The notes: generated by a model not told the origin, from the sequence alone. A stretch of 64,000 nucleotides of DNA from Glycomyces lechevalierae (GCF_027622945.1 NZ_JAPZVQ010000016.1:57831-121830), one strand, 5' to 3'. Numbered from the stretch's first letter, positions 31,428-40,453 are shown. Numbers and translations are program-made.

Positions 31428-33470
31428 CTACAGGTACCGCCAGCAGACGGTGTAGGCGTGCTCGGGGAAGTCGCTGCTCATCCAGGTGGACCAGCCGTCG
31501 TCGCCGCACCAGTCCCGGTTGTCGTACTCGTCGACGCGGCCGGTGACGTAGGTGTTGGCGCTGTCGCAGTCGGCGAAGGCGAACAGGGCGGTCCCGGCGT
31601 CGGGGTCGCCGCTCATCGACATGCAGTCGTCCTGGCTGGCGTACCCCATGTCGTCGGGGTAGATCATGCTCAGGCACAGCACCACGTCCAGATAGGACTG
31701 CGAGGTGGTGAAGGTGTAGTTCTGGTTGTAGTACGCCGATGCGGAGCAGGAGGCGGGGTCGCTGACGCCTTCGAGGCGCTCGAGGACCTCGAACGCGCCC
31801 TCCTGGCAGTCGATCGGGTACCACTCGGAGACGCTGTCGTTCGGGCCGAAGACGCACTCGCCGACCTCGGCGTGGTACGCGTCCCCGTTGGGGTGCAGGT
31901 AGCTCAGGCAGAGGACCAGGTTGCCCGCGGAGGAGGAGACGCTGGTCGTGACGTCGTCGACGCCGTCGCAGGAGGAGAGCTCGGTGGTGTCGTAGTAGAT
32001 GTCGACGACTTCGAAGCCGCCGTCCTCGCACGAGGACGGTTCGAGGTCGGCGGTGGTCTCGTCGCCGTAGTCCCAGAAGCAGTCGCCGACGACGGCGTTC
32101 ACGACCGGGTCGGTCTCGGTCTCGACGGGTTCGGTCTCCTCGCCGCCGAGCCCGGAGTCGTCGCCGGTGGCGGTGGCGTCCCCGGTGGTGCCGTCGCCGG
32201 CGGTGAGGTCCGGGTCCTCGTCGTCGCCGCCGAGGTTGGGGAGGATGACGATGAGGGCGATGACGAGCACGGCGAGTACCGCGAGCGCGGCGTACAGGGC
32301 CGTGCGGTCGGGCTTGGCGGCCTGCGGCGGCAGGTAGGGGCCGGGGTGCAGCATCGGCCCGCCGGGCGGGAGGGGCGCGCCGTCGGGCGCGTAGCCGGGG
32401 CTCCCGGGCGGGTAGGGGTTCGAGGGGACGGGCGAATACCCTTGCGGCGCCGAGGGATACGGGGCGGTGGGCACGGGCGGGTAGGTGACGGTCGCCGGTT
32501 CGGAGGGCTGTGCGGCGACGAAGCCGGGCCCGTACGCGACGACGGTGCGGTCCGGGCGGACGAGGGTGTCCCAGCCGTGGCGGCGGGCCAGGTCGGCGAC
32601 TTCGGCGCGCTGCGCCTGCTCGACCGCGGCGACGGCGGGCGGCCAGGGCGCGGCGAGCGGTTCGCCGATGCGCAGCGCGAGTTCGGCGGCGGTGACGCGT
32701 TGGTCGGCCTGTTTGCGCAGGCACGGCTCGACGAGGTACCGCAGTGCCTCGGGGAGGCGGTCGAGGCCGGGGTCGCCGTTGACGACGCGGTTCATGATCT
32801 CGTACAGCGCTTCGGCGTCGAACGGGTTGACGCCCGTGGCCGCGGTGATCACGGTGGTGCCCAACGAGAACAGGTCGGAGGCGGGCCCGATGGCCTGGCG
32901 GGTGACCTGCTCGGGCGACATGAAGGCGGGCGCGCCGATGAGCGCGCCGGTCTGGGTGACGGACGCTTCGCCGCCGGCGTCCTCGGTGACGCGGGCGATC
33001 CCGAAGTCGATGAGCCGCACGCCGTCGTCGGTGAGGATCACGTTGGAGGGCTTGAGGTCCCGGTGCACGACGCCGAAGGAGTGGATCTCGGCGAGCGCGG
33101 CGGCGAGGCCGTGCATGAGGCGCCTCCTCGAGGCTTCGTCCAAGGGCCCGTTGGCGTGGAGGGCTTCGGCGAGGGTGGGGCCGTGGAAGAACTCGGAGGC
33201 GAGCCAGGGTTCGGGCGCGTGCTCGTCCGACGCGAGGACGGCGGCGGTCCAGCGGCTGGCGGCGACTTCGCGGGAGGTGATGGCCTCGCGGCGGAAGCGG
33301 TAGCGGAACTGGGGGTCGTGGAGGAGGTGCGGGCGCATGACCTTGAGGGCCACCAGTTGTCCGTCCCCGGCGGCGGCGAGGAGGACGCGGCCCATGCCGC
33401 CCTCGCCGAGCTCGGCGAGGACCCGGTACGGCCCGATCTGCCGCGGTTCGTCATCGCGGAGTGGCTTCAT
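31428..33470 (-). CDS. Transmembrane Ser/Thr protein kinase with cysteine-rich ectodomain
   Basis: A 680-residue receptor-like kinase. Residues ~10-270 are a Hanks kinase with GEGGMG, the VALKVM lysine, VVHRDLKPSN, DFGIA and FMSPEQ. A Pro/Tyr/Gly-rich juxtamembrane stretch leads to one helix near residues 390-412 (ALYAALAVLAVLVIALIVIL), then an acidic Thr-rich linker and ~235 exported residues. The ectodomain appears to be three ~70-residue units, each with four cysteines, beginning VGDCFWD, VGECVFG and QDDCMSM. There are no PASTA repeats, so the sensed ligand is unknown. ATG 33470 follows AGGAG by 7 bases. Confidence 0.92.
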   Translation of the reverse strand: MKPLRDDEPRQIGPYRVLAELGEGGMGRVLLAAAGDGQLVALKVMRPHLLHDPQFRYRFRREAITSREVAASRWTAAVLASDEHAPEPWLASEFFHGPTLAEALHANGPLDEASRRRLMHGLAAALAEIHSFGVVHRDLKPSNVILTDDGVRLIDFGIARVTEDAGGEASVTQTGALIGAPAFMSPEQVTRQAIGPASDLFSLGTTVITAATGVNPFDAEALYEIMNRVVNGDPGLDRLPEALRYLVEPCLRKQADQRVTAAELALRIGEPLAAPWPPAVAAVEQAQRAEVADLARRHGWDTLVRPDRTVVAYGPGFVAAQPSEPATVTYPPVPTAPYPSAPQGYSPVPSNPYPPGSPGYAPDGAPLPPGGPMLHPGPYLPPQAAKPDRTALYAALAVLAVLVIALIVILPNLGGDDEDPDLTAGDGTTGDATATGDDSGLGGEETEPVETETDPVVNAVVGDCFWDYGDETTADLEPSSCEDGGFEVVDIYYDTTELSSCDGVDDVTTSVSSSAGNLVLCLSYLHPNGDAYHAEVGECVFGPNDSVSEWYPIDCQEGAFEVLERLEGVSDPASCSASAYYNQNYTFTTSQSYLDVVLCLSMIYPDDMGYASQDDCMSMSGDPDAGTALFAFADCDSANTYVTGRVDEYDNRDWCGDDGWSTWMSSDFPEHAYTVCWRYL

Positions 33471-33615
33471 GCGACGGCTCCTGTGGTCGGCGGTTCCCAA
33501 TGATGCGCAACGCTAGAACCCCCCGTCACAACTCTGTCATGACGGACCGACGGGTGTATCCCCAAATCGAGCCAGTCGGGGCATCGTGCGCAGCCCCTGT
33601 GCGCAGCCCTTCTGC

Positions 33616-34650
33616 TCAGCCGAAGCGGCGCAGGACCACCGTGAGCTCGTTGCGGTTGTGGCGGAGCTGGCGCGCGAACTCGATGTCGTAGGCGGCGCCG
33701 AGGATCGCGAAGGACTCGTCGACCTGTTCCAGCACATGGTGGTTGCCGGTCTTGAGGGTGGTGACGGCGACGCCGAAGGGCTTGAGGAGGCGCGCGGAGT
33801 CGACCATGAGGCGGCTGGAGCGGTCGGGGCTCATCTTCATGTCGTTGACGATGAGGTCGAACCGGGCGGTGCTGTCGCGCAGGAAGTTCCCGGCGGTGGT
33901 GCGCTCGTGGACGACGCCGGGGAGCGCGAGGACGCGGGGGTCGAGGTCGCCGGGGTCGACGGCGGTGGTGCGGTAGCCGCGGGCGGCGAGGATCCGCGTC
34001 CAGCCGCCAGGGGCCGCGCCGTAGTCGAGGGCGGTGCCCTTGTCCGCGATGCCGTCGTCGATCGGGTAGGCCTGGAAGAGCTCTTCGAGTTTGAACTCCG
34101 CGCGCGAGACCTGCTCGGGCGTCTTGGAGAGCCGCACTTCGCCGCCGGGCCAGGAGGAGAGGCTGTCCGCGACGCGGTTGACGCCGACGATCGCGGTCTT
34201 GGGGGTGAAGCAGATCGACACGGCGACAGGGCGTCCCGTGCGGGTCACCTGGTAGCCGCGGTCGGTGAGGACCTGGGCGGCGGCCTCCCACGCGTCGTGG
34301 CGGCTGAACTTGTACGCGGTCTTGCCGCTCAGCCAGATCTGGAGGGCGATCTGGGTGTCGGTCGTGGCCTCGCGGATCGCGGTGTCGAGGAAGTCGATCA
34401 CGGTCTCCAGGCCGGCGGCGGCGTGGTCGTACTCGGCGACGACGTTCGTGAGGTGGCGGGGGAAGACGAGCGGGACCCGCCGGGCGAGGACCGCGAGGTC
34501 GCGGGCGGTCGAGTGGGCGGTCTCGATGACCGCGGACTCCTCGCCGACCCGGCGGACTTCGACGGCGTCCTCGACGTGGCGCAGCAGCTCGTCCTTCGCG
34601 GCCGGCCAGGAGTCGGCCGCCATCGAAAGCAGCGTCTTACGTGTCGCCAT
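33616..34650 (-). CDS. RlmM/FtsJ-like SAM-dependent RNA methyltransferase
   Basis: A 344-residue protein. The C-terminal half is a Rossmann methyltransferase of the RrmJ/FtsJ type: SAM-binding DYGAAPGGWTRIL, and the K-D-K-E ribose 2'-O-methylation tetrad can be traced (VSRAEFKL, VNDMKM, TTLKTGN, RNELTVVLRR). The N-terminal half may be a THUMP-like RNA-binding region. Homologues such as RlmM methylate 23S rRNA; the exact target here is unknown. ATG 34650 with GAGGGG 10 bases upstream is preferred over an in-frame start at 34719. Confidence 0.85.
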   Translation of the reverse strand: MATRKTLLSMAADSWPAAKDELLRHVEDAVEVRRVGEESAVIETAHSTARDLAVLARRVPLVFPRHLTNVVAEYDHAAAGLETVIDFLDTAIREATTDTQIALQIWLSGKTAYKFSRHDAWEAAAQVLTDRGYQVTRTGRPVAVSICFTPKTAIVGVNRVADSLSSWPGGEVRLSKTPEQVSRAEFKLEELFQAYPIDDGIADKGTALDYGAAPGGWTRILAARGYRTTAVDPGDLDPRVLALPGVVHERTTAGNFLRDSTARFDLIVNDMKMSPDRSSRLMVDSARLLKPFGVAVTTLKTGNHHVLEQVDESFAILGAAYDIEFARQLRHNRNELTVVLRRFG

Positions 34651-34784
34651 GCGGGTAGCCCCTCGGGTCGTGCGGACGCCCGCCGCGTGCCGGGGGACAT
34701 TCGCGACCAGTGTATTCATCGGGGGCGTTCCCGCCGCGCGACGTCCGCATGTCCGCTGTCACAGGTCTGCCGCGACCGGGGGCG

Positions 34785-34808
34785 GCGGCCGGGCCGGGGC
34801 CCGGCCGC
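34785..34808 (-). terminator. Hairpin after SDR gene
   Basis: GCGGCCGGGC (34785-34794) pairs with GCCCGGCCGC (34799-34808), a perfect 10-bp stem with a 4-base loop located 5 bp past the SDR stop codon. Confidence 0.65.
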
Positions 34809-34813
34809 GCGGG

Positions 34814-35563
34814 TCAGCCTTTCGCGAGGTGGGCGCCGCCGGCGACTTCGAGGACCGTGCCGGTGGTGTAGCCGTTCCCGGCGAGGAAGGCGACGGCGTC
34901 GGCGACCTCGTCGGGGCGGCCGACGCGCCCGGCGGGGAGGGCGGCGGCGAACTGGTCGAACAGGGCGCGGCGCTGGTCCTCGGGGACCCCGGACCACCAG
35001 GGCGTGTCGATCACGCCGGGGGAGACCGCGTTGACGCGCAGCGGGGCGAGTTCGGCCGCGAGCGGGCCGATCATCGCCTCGAGGGCGCCGTTGATCGCGG
35101 CGAGGCCGGCGGTGCCGGGCATCGCGGCGCGGGCCGAGACGGCGCTGACCACGGTGATCGAGCCGTCTTCGCGCAGGTGCGGCAGCGCCGCTTGGAGGGT
35201 GCGGAGGTGGGGCCAGAACTTGCCTTCGAAGCCCGCGGCGAGGCTGTCGAGGTCGAGGGCGGCGACGGGGCCGCCGCCTTCGGCGCCGCCGAGGGCGAGG
35301 ACGAGGTGGTCGTAGCCGGTGCCGGCGGCGAAGTGGTCTTCGAGCGCCGCGCGGTCGGCGGCGTCGAGGCGGACCGCTTCCACGTCGCGTCCGGTGCGGG
35401 CCTGGATGCGGTCGGCGGCTGCTTTGAGCGCCGTCTCACGGCGTCCGGTGATGACGACGCGGGCGCCGTCCGCGGCGAAGCGCGCGGCGGTCGCCTCGCC
35501 GATGCCCGAGCTGCCGCCCGCCACGAGCACTCTTCGTCCTTGGAACCGCTGCTGGTCGGTCAT
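34814..35563 (-). CDS. Short-chain dehydrogenase/reductase family protein lacking the YxxxK pair
   Basis: A 249-residue Rossmann protein. The cofactor motif GGSSGIG is intact, as are an ITGRR segment and VNAVSPGVIDTP. The catalytic block that should read YxxxK reads GLAAINGALEA after VVSAVSARAAM, so both Tyr and Lys are missing; a related actinobacterial SDR subfamily shares this feature as I recall it. It may bind nucleotide without classical catalysis or use another mechanism. ATG 35563 has GGAGG 8 bases upstream. Divergent from a TetR gene with palindromic sites in between, suggesting it is that repressor's target. Confidence 0.87.
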   Translation of the reverse strand: MTDQQRFQGRRVLVAGGSSGIGEATAARFAADGARVVITGRRETALKAAADRIQARTGRDVEAVRLDAADRAALEDHFAAGTGYDHLVLALGGAEGGGPVAALDLDSLAAGFEGKFWPHLRTLQAALPHLREDGSITVVSAVSARAAMPGTAGLAAINGALEAMIGPLAAELAPLRVNAVSPGVIDTPWWSGVPEDQRRALFDQFAAALPAGRVGRPDEVADAVAFLAGNGYTTGTVLEVAGGAHLAKG

Positions 35564-35580
35564 CGGGATCGCCTCCAATT

Positions 35581-35631
35581 TGTCGAGACTTGATGTCTTG
35601 ACAATCATGCGACGAGACGCCACGTCTCGTC
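35581..35631. promoter_or_regulatory. Two TetR-type operators in the SDR/TetR gap
   Basis: Site 1: TGTCGAGAC and GTCTTGACA (35581-35589, 35595-35603) with one mismatch. Site 2: GACGAGACG-CCA-CGTCTCGTC (35611-35631), a perfect 9-bp inverted repeat. Both share GAGAC half-site cores and fill the 85-bp divergent promoter region. Confidence 0.82.
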
Positions 35632-35648
35632 AATGGTAGGTTCGTCAC

Positions 35649-36248
35649 ATGACGACCCCCGCCGCCCGGCCCCACACCGGACGCCAACGCAACGAAGCCG
35701 CCCGCGACGCCATCCTCCGCGCCGCCCGCCGCCAATTCGGCGAACGCCCCGCCGCCGAAGTCACCGTCGCCACCATCGCCGCCGAAGCCGGCGTCGGCAG
35801 GCAGACCATCTACCGCTGGTGGCCCACCAAATACGCGATCCTCCTCGAAGCCATGACCGAACTCGGCCGCACCAGCGTCGACCAGCCCGACACCGGCTCC
35901 TACGCCGGCGACCTCGAAGCGTTCATCACCGCCACCTTCAACGCCGCCCGCGACACCACCACCAGCGCACTCCTGCGCATCCTCATGGCCGAAGCACAAC
36001 GCGACCCCCAAGTCCACCGCATGCTCCGCGAATTCACCGACCGCCGCCGCCAAGCCCTCCGCGAACTCCTCGACCGCGCCACCGCCAACGGCGAACTCCA
36101 CACCCCCGCCGACCTCCTCATCGACCAGGTCTTCGGCGTCCTCTGGTACCGCATCCTCCTCGACAACGGCCCCCTCACCCCCAGGGCCGCAACCGAACTC
36201 ACCCAGGCACTCCTCAACCAGACCGAGGCCCCCACCCCGAAACCATGA
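35649..36248 (+). CDS. TetR/AcrR family transcriptional regulator
   Basis: A 199-residue repressor with HTH ARDAILRAARRQFGE through EAGVGRQTIYRWWPTKYAILLEA and a TetR_C-type helical C-terminal domain. It is divergent from the SDR gene with two operator-like palindromes in the gap, so it likely controls the SDR and itself. Its codons, like those of the following ABC genes, almost all end in C on the plus strand. Confidence 0.92.
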   Translation: MTTPAARPHTGRQRNEAARDAILRAARRQFGERPAAEVTVATIAAEAGVGRQTIYRWWPTKYAILLEAMTELGRTSVDQPDTGSYAGDLEAFITATFNAARDTTTSALLRILMAEAQRDPQVHRMLREFTDRRRQALRELLDRATANGELHTPADLLIDQVFGVLWYRILLDNGPLTPRAATELTQALLNQTEAPTPKP

Positions 36249-36280
36249 CTTTCGTCAGGGGCAACTCCTGACCTTCGACA
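36246..36280 (+). promoter_or_regulatory. Repeated TGAC-N4-GTCA-like sites upstream of the ABC/two-component operon
   Basis: TGACTTTCGTCA at 36246-36257 and TGACCTTCGACA at 36269-36280 are 23 bp apart, about two helical turns. The block lies 37 bp before the ABC ATPase. This is consistent with autoregulation by the operon's NarL-type response regulator; inference only. Confidence 0.6.
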
Positions 36281-36316
36281 GAGGCACCCGACCCCCCGCC
36301 GCGCCATGCTTTCCAC

Positions 36317-37225
36317 ATGAGCAGCACCAACCCTCCCGCGATCGCCCTCACCGGCCTCCGCAAGACCTACGGCCAGGTCACCGCCGTCGACGGCATCGAC
36401 CTCACCATCCGCCAAGGCGAAGTCGTCGCCCTCCTCGGCCCCAACGGCGCCGGCAAATCCACCACCATCGACATGATCCTCGGCCTCACCACCCCCGACG
36501 CCGGCCAAGCCCGCATCCTCGGCCGCACCCCCACCGCCGCCATCCACGACGGCGCCATCGGCGCCATGCTCCAGAACGGCACCCTCCTCGACGACCTCAC
36601 CGTCGCCGAAACCGTCCGCCTCGTCGCCTCCCTCCACCGCACACCCCTCCCCGTCGACCACGCCCTCCGACGCGCCGGCGCCGCCGACCTCGCCGACCGC
36701 CGCGCCAACCGCCTCTCCGGCGGCCAGCAGCAGCGCGTCCGCTTCGCCATCGCCCTCGTCTCCGACCCCGACCTCCTCGTCCTCGACGAACCCACCGCCG
36801 CCATGGACCCCGCCACCCGCCGCGACTTCTGGAAAGCCATGTACGAGGACACCACCCGCGGCCGCACCGTCCTCTTCGCCACCCACTACCTCGAAGAAGC
36901 CGAGGAATACGCCGACCGCGTCATCCTCATGAACGCCGGCCGCATCGCCGCCGACGGCACCGTCGCCGAAGTCCGCGCCGCCGCCGGCGGCCGCACCCTC
37001 CGCGCCGCCATCCCCGGCGCCCGCCAAGACGACCTCCTCGCCCTCCCCGCCGTCACCCACGCCACCCTCCGCGACGACCGCGCCGAGATCACCAGCGCCG
37101 ACTCCGACACCACCCTCCGCGCCCTCCTCGCCCACTACCCCGCCGCCCGCGACATCGAAATCGCCGCAGCCGGACTCGAAACCGCGTTCCTCAACCTCAC
37201 CACCGCAACGGAGGCCACCCGATGA
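36317..37225 (+). CDS. ABC exporter ATP-binding protein (DrrA/CcmA type)
   Basis: A 302-residue ATPase: Walker A GPNGAGKST, Q-loop MLQNGTL, signature RLSGGQQQRV, Walker B LLVLDEPTAAMD and the switch His in FATHYLEEAE. The ~70-residue C-terminal extension is typical of DrrA-like drug or lipid exporters. It overlaps the permease start by 4 bases (ATGA). The operon continues with a histidine kinase and response regulator, a common arrangement in which the two-component system senses envelope stress or a peptide or drug that the pump handles. Confidence 0.92.
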   Translation: MSSTNPPAIALTGLRKTYGQVTAVDGIDLTIRQGEVVALLGPNGAGKSTTIDMILGLTTPDAGQARILGRTPTAAIHDGAIGAMLQNGTLLDDLTVAETVRLVASLHRTPLPVDHALRRAGAADLADRRANRLSGGQQQRVRFAIALVSDPDLLVLDEPTAAMDPATRRDFWKAMYEDTTRGRTVLFATHYLEEAEEYADRVILMNAGRIAADGTVAEVRAAAGGRTLRAAIPGARQDDLLALPAVTHATLRDDRAEITSADSDTTLRALLAHYPAARDIEIAAAGLETAFLNLTTATEATR

Positions 37226-37962
37226 ACCTCGCCTACACCCGCATCGAACTCAAACGCTCCCTGCGCAACCCCCGCTTCATGATCTTCGCCTTCGCCTTCC
37301 CCGTCTTCCTCTTCCTCCTCCAGACCAACGTCTTCATCCACGACGGCGACCCCGGCAAGACCACCGCCACCGCCGTCATCATGGTCAACATGCTCGCCTT
37401 CGGCGTCTTCTTCGCCGCCATGACCAACGGCGGCCGCCTCGCCACCGAACGCGCCGCCGGATGGCAGCGCCAACTCCGCCTCACCCCCCTCACCGGCCGC
37501 GGCTACATGCTCGGCAAAGGCCTCACCGGCCTCCTCCTCGGCCTCCCCGTCCTCATCGCCGTCCCCCTCATCGCCGCCCTCACCAGCGGCGTCCACCTCG
37601 ACCCCGCCGCCTGGACCCGCATCATCCTCGGCACCTGGCTCGGCGCCGTCCCCTTCGTCCTCCTCGGACTCCTCATCGGCCAACTCGCCCGCCCCGAAAC
37701 CCTCCAACCCCTCAACATGGGCCTCTCCCTCGTCATGGGCTTCCTCGGCGGCATGTGGATCCCCATCGACGCCATGCCCGACTGGATGCAGGGCCTCGCC
37801 CCCGTCCTCCCCAGCTACTGGCTCACCCAACTCGGCCGCGGCGCCGTCACCGGCGACCTCTCCCAGAACCTCGCCACCACCGCCGCCGTCCTCGCCGCCT
37901 GGACGATCGCCCTGGGCGCCCTCGTCATCTGGCGGTACCGTAAGGACTCGTCCCGGTCCTGA
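37222..37962 (+). CDS. ABC-2 type exporter permease
   Basis: A 246-residue protein with six hydrophobic segments typical of DrrB/ABC-2 permeases, including ATERAAGWQRQLRLTPLTG after helix 2 and the conserved FLGGMWIPIDAMPDWMQGLAPVLPS-like loop before the last helices. It pairs with the upstream ATPase (4-base overlap), probably as a 2+2 exporter for a hydrophobic drug, lipid or peptide. Confidence 0.91.
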   Translation: MNLAYTRIELKRSLRNPRFMIFAFAFPVFLFLLQTNVFIHDGDPGKTTATAVIMVNMLAFGVFFAAMTNGGRLATERAAGWQRQLRLTPLTGRGYMLGKGLTGLLLGLPVLIAVPLIAALTSGVHLDPAAWTRIILGTWLGAVPFVLLGLLIGQLARPETLQPLNMGLSLVMGFLGGMWIPIDAMPDWMQGLAPVLPSYWLTQLGRGAVTGDLSQNLATTAAVLAAWTIALGALVIWRYRKDSSRS

Positions 37963-37985
37963 CCGGGCGGAACGAAAGGCCTCCC

Positions 37986-39113
37986 GTGACCGCCACGAAC
38001 GGCACCGGCACGGGCTGGTGGAGCGACGACTCCACCGGCCCGTTCGCCGCACCCGCCCGCTGGCGCTGGCTGATCATCGGCCTCGCCATCCTCGCCCCGT
38101 TCACGATCCCCGTCGCCGCGGACGCGATCCACAACGGCGCATGGTCCACACTGGCCGTCGCACTCGCCTACGGCGCCTGCTACATGGTGTTCCCGTGGGC
38201 GGTCGCCGTCCCGGACCTGCGCTTCAAGGTCGCGTTCGGGTTCCTCATCCTCGGCCTCGGCTGGACCCTCTTCGCGGTCGCGAACACCGGCGGCGTCTAC
38301 GGCCTGCTGTACGGGATCATCCCGGTCGCGATGGGCCTCCCGCTCGGCTGGATGCTCGTCCTCGACGGCGGCACCGTCGCCGCCCTCGGCGTCTTCGAAC
38401 TGCTCGGCCTCGCCGACGCACTCGGCGCCGGGTACGACTACAGCGACCTGTGGGCGATGGCCGGCATCACCACCACACTGTTCTTCATGGTGCGGCTCAT
38501 CCGCACCGTGCGGCGCCTGCGGGACGCGAACGCGCAGATCGCGGCCCTCGCGGTCGCGGCCGAACGCGAACGCCTCGCCCGCGACCTCCACGACCTCCTC
38601 GGGCACAGCCTCACCACCATCACCGTCAAAGCCGGCCTCGCCCGGCGGCTCATCGAGACCGGCAGCGGCGGCGACCGCGCCATCGAGGAGATCCGCGACG
38701 TCGAAGCCCTCTCGCGCTCGGCCCTCACGGACGTGCGCGCCACCGTCTCCGAGTACCGCGAGGTCTCCCTCGCAGGCGAACTCGCCGGAGCCCGCGCGGC
38801 CCTCCGCGCAGCCGACATCGACGCGGACCTGCCGCGCGCCGTCGACGACGTGGACCCGGCCCTGCACAGCGTCTTCGGGTACGTCGTCCGCGAGGCGGTC
38901 ACGAACGCGATCCGCCACTCCAATGCCGCCACCGTCCGCGTCCGCCTGGGCCCCAAATGGATCACCGTCGCCGACGACGGCCGCGCCAAGACCGGCCACA
39001 CCGCCGGCACCGGCCTGCGCGGCCTGACCGAACGCCTCGCCGCCGCCGGCGGCACCCTCGACGCCGGACCCGCGCCCGAGGGCGGCTTCATCGTGAAAGC
39101 GGAGGTCCCATGA
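37986..39113 (+). CDS. Sensor histidine kinase (DesK/NarL-type HPK7)
   Basis: A 375-residue membrane kinase: five or six helices in the first ~175 residues with almost no extracytoplasmic domain (intramembrane-sensing type), a coiled stretch, the HisKA_3 dimerisation/phosphorylation motif ERLARDLHDLLGHSLTT with the phospho-accepting His, and an HATPase domain with REAVTNAIRHSNA (N box) and GTGLRGLTERL (G box). It is translationally coupled (ATGA) to the response regulator. Likely detects membrane perturbation and drives expression of the ABC exporter ahead of it. Confidence 0.93.
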   Translation: MTATNGTGTGWWSDDSTGPFAAPARWRWLIIGLAILAPFTIPVAADAIHNGAWSTLAVALAYGACYMVFPWAVAVPDLRFKVAFGFLILGLGWTLFAVANTGGVYGLLYGIIPVAMGLPLGWMLVLDGGTVAALGVFELLGLADALGAGYDYSDLWAMAGITTTLFFMVRLIRTVRRLRDANAQIAALAVAAERERLARDLHDLLGHSLTTITVKAGLARRLIETGSGGDRAIEEIRDVEALSRSALTDVRATVSEYREVSLAGELAGARAALRAADIDADLPRAVDDVDPALHSVFGYVVREAVTNAIRHSNAATVRVRLGPKWITVADDGRAKTGHTAGTGLRGLTERLAAAGGTLDAGPAPEGGFIVKAEVP

Positions 39114-39715
39114 TCAGAGTGCTCCTCGCCGACGACCAGGCCATGGTCCGCGGCGCCCTCGCCACCGTCCTCGGCCTCGAACCGGACATCGACGTCGTCG
39201 CCCAGGCCGGCACCGGCGACGAAGCCCTCGAAGCGGCCGCCCGAACCGCACCCGACGTCGCGCTCCTCGACGTCCAGATGCCCGGCAAGGACGGCCTCCA
39301 GACCGCCGCGGAACTCCACCGCGCCCGCCCGGCCTGCCGCATCATCATCTGCACGACCTTCGGCCGCCCCGGCTACCTCGCCCGCGCCATGACCGCCGGC
39401 GCAGTCGGCTTCGTCGTCAAAGACGCCCCGCCCGAACAGCTCGTCGAAGCGGTCCGCCGCGTCCACAGCGGCCTCCGCGTCGTCGACCCGGCCCTGGCCG
39501 CCGAATCCCTCGCCACCGGCGAAGGCCCGCTCACCGGCCGCGAACGCGAGGTCCTGCGCCTGTCCCTCAACGGCGGCACCGCCGCCGACCTCGCGGCCGC
39601 CCTCCACCTCAGCGAAGGCACCGTCCGCAACCACCTGTCCACGGCCATCGGCAAACTGGGGGCCCGCAACCGAGCCGAAGCCGCCCGCCTGGCAGAAGAA
39701 CAAGGCTGGATCTGA
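39110..39715 (+). CDS. NarL/FixJ-type response regulator
   Basis: A 201-residue regulator. The receiver has the acidic DDQ cluster, the phospho-acceptor Asp in LLDVQMPGKDG, and the conserved Lys in FVVKDAPPEQ; the C-terminal LuxR-type HTH reads LTGREREVLRLSLNGGTAADLAAALHLSE. ATG 39110 overlaps the kinase stop and follows GGAGG by 4 bases. Last gene of the exporter operon; probable target sites lie at 36246-36280. Confidence 0.94.
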   Translation: MIRVLLADDQAMVRGALATVLGLEPDIDVVAQAGTGDEALEAAARTAPDVALLDVQMPGKDGLQTAAELHRARPACRIIICTTFGRPGYLARAMTAGAVGFVVKDAPPEQLVEAVRRVHSGLRVVDPALAAESLATGEGPLTGREREVLRLSLNGGTAADLAAALHLSEGTVRNHLSTAIGKLGARNRAEAARLAEEQGWI

Positions 39716-39848
39716 ACCCCGCGAACCAGCACCAGGAGCGGACGAATCCGACCCCGGCGGCGGCCGGCCGCCACGAGCGGCCCGGACCCGCAGCGGCACC
39801 AGCCCGACCGACGGCAGCCACCCAGACGTGCACGGCCCGAACACGTGA

Positions 39849-40373
39849 TCAACGGCGCCGGTGGATGACGAGCGTCCAGGCGAGACCGCCGAAGGCCGTC
39901 AGTGTCACCGAGGCCCGCATGGTGTTCCACGCGGTCCAGCGCGCCTCGTCGAGCAGCGCGCGGGCCGCGGCCGGATCGGTGTCGACGGCGGACCGCAGCT
40001 GCTGGTTGAGAGGTTCATTGACGCCCATGGTGATCACGACGGACACCAGGTAGGCCGCGAGCGCCACCGACAGCCACACCAGCACGGCGCGCTGGCCCGA
40101 GCGCAGGTGCAGGACCAGGGCGAGTGCGATGAGCAGCAGCGAGCCGGTGAACTCCACGCCCATGAAGAGCGGGTTCATGATGGCCGCGTCGAGCGACTGG
40201 AAGGCCGCCACGAACGTGCGGTCGTCGACCTCGCCGAGGCCGGGCATGATCGTGCTCGACCAATCCGCGTAGACGCCGGCCGTCAGGCCGGTCGTCAAGG
40301 TGGCGAGGAACAGGACTCCGGTGCGCAGGGGCTGCCGGGTCGGACGGGCGAGGGTGTGCGGTGCATTCGTCAT
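39849..40373 (-). CDS. DUF1772 (anthrone oxygenase-like) membrane protein
   Basis: A 174-residue protein with four hydrophobic segments: GVLFLATLTTGLTAGVYADW, FTGSLLLIALALVLHL, a third around AVLVWLSVALAAYLVSVVITMGV, and a C-terminal one. The NEPLNQQL motif after helix 3 is typical of DUF1772. Function uncertain. ATG 40373 gives the usual family N-terminus; an upstream ATG 40409 lacks a Shine-Dalgarno. It is divergent from an AraC regulator 80 bp away, probably its controller. Confidence 0.85.
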   Translation of the reverse strand: MTNAPHTLARPTRQPLRTGVLFLATLTTGLTAGVYADWSSTIMPGLGEVDDRTFVAAFQSLDAAIMNPLFMGVEFTGSLLLIALALVLHLRSGQRAVLVWLSVALAAYLVSVVITMGVNEPLNQQLRSAVDTDPAAARALLDEARWTAWNTMRASVTLTAFGGLAWTLVIHRRR

Positions 40374-40453
40374 GTCCTCATCAAAGCCCGTCCCGATGCG
40401 ATCATCCATAGCTGTCAAGCGCCATTCCATTCGAATTCGTCTACGATCTCCGG

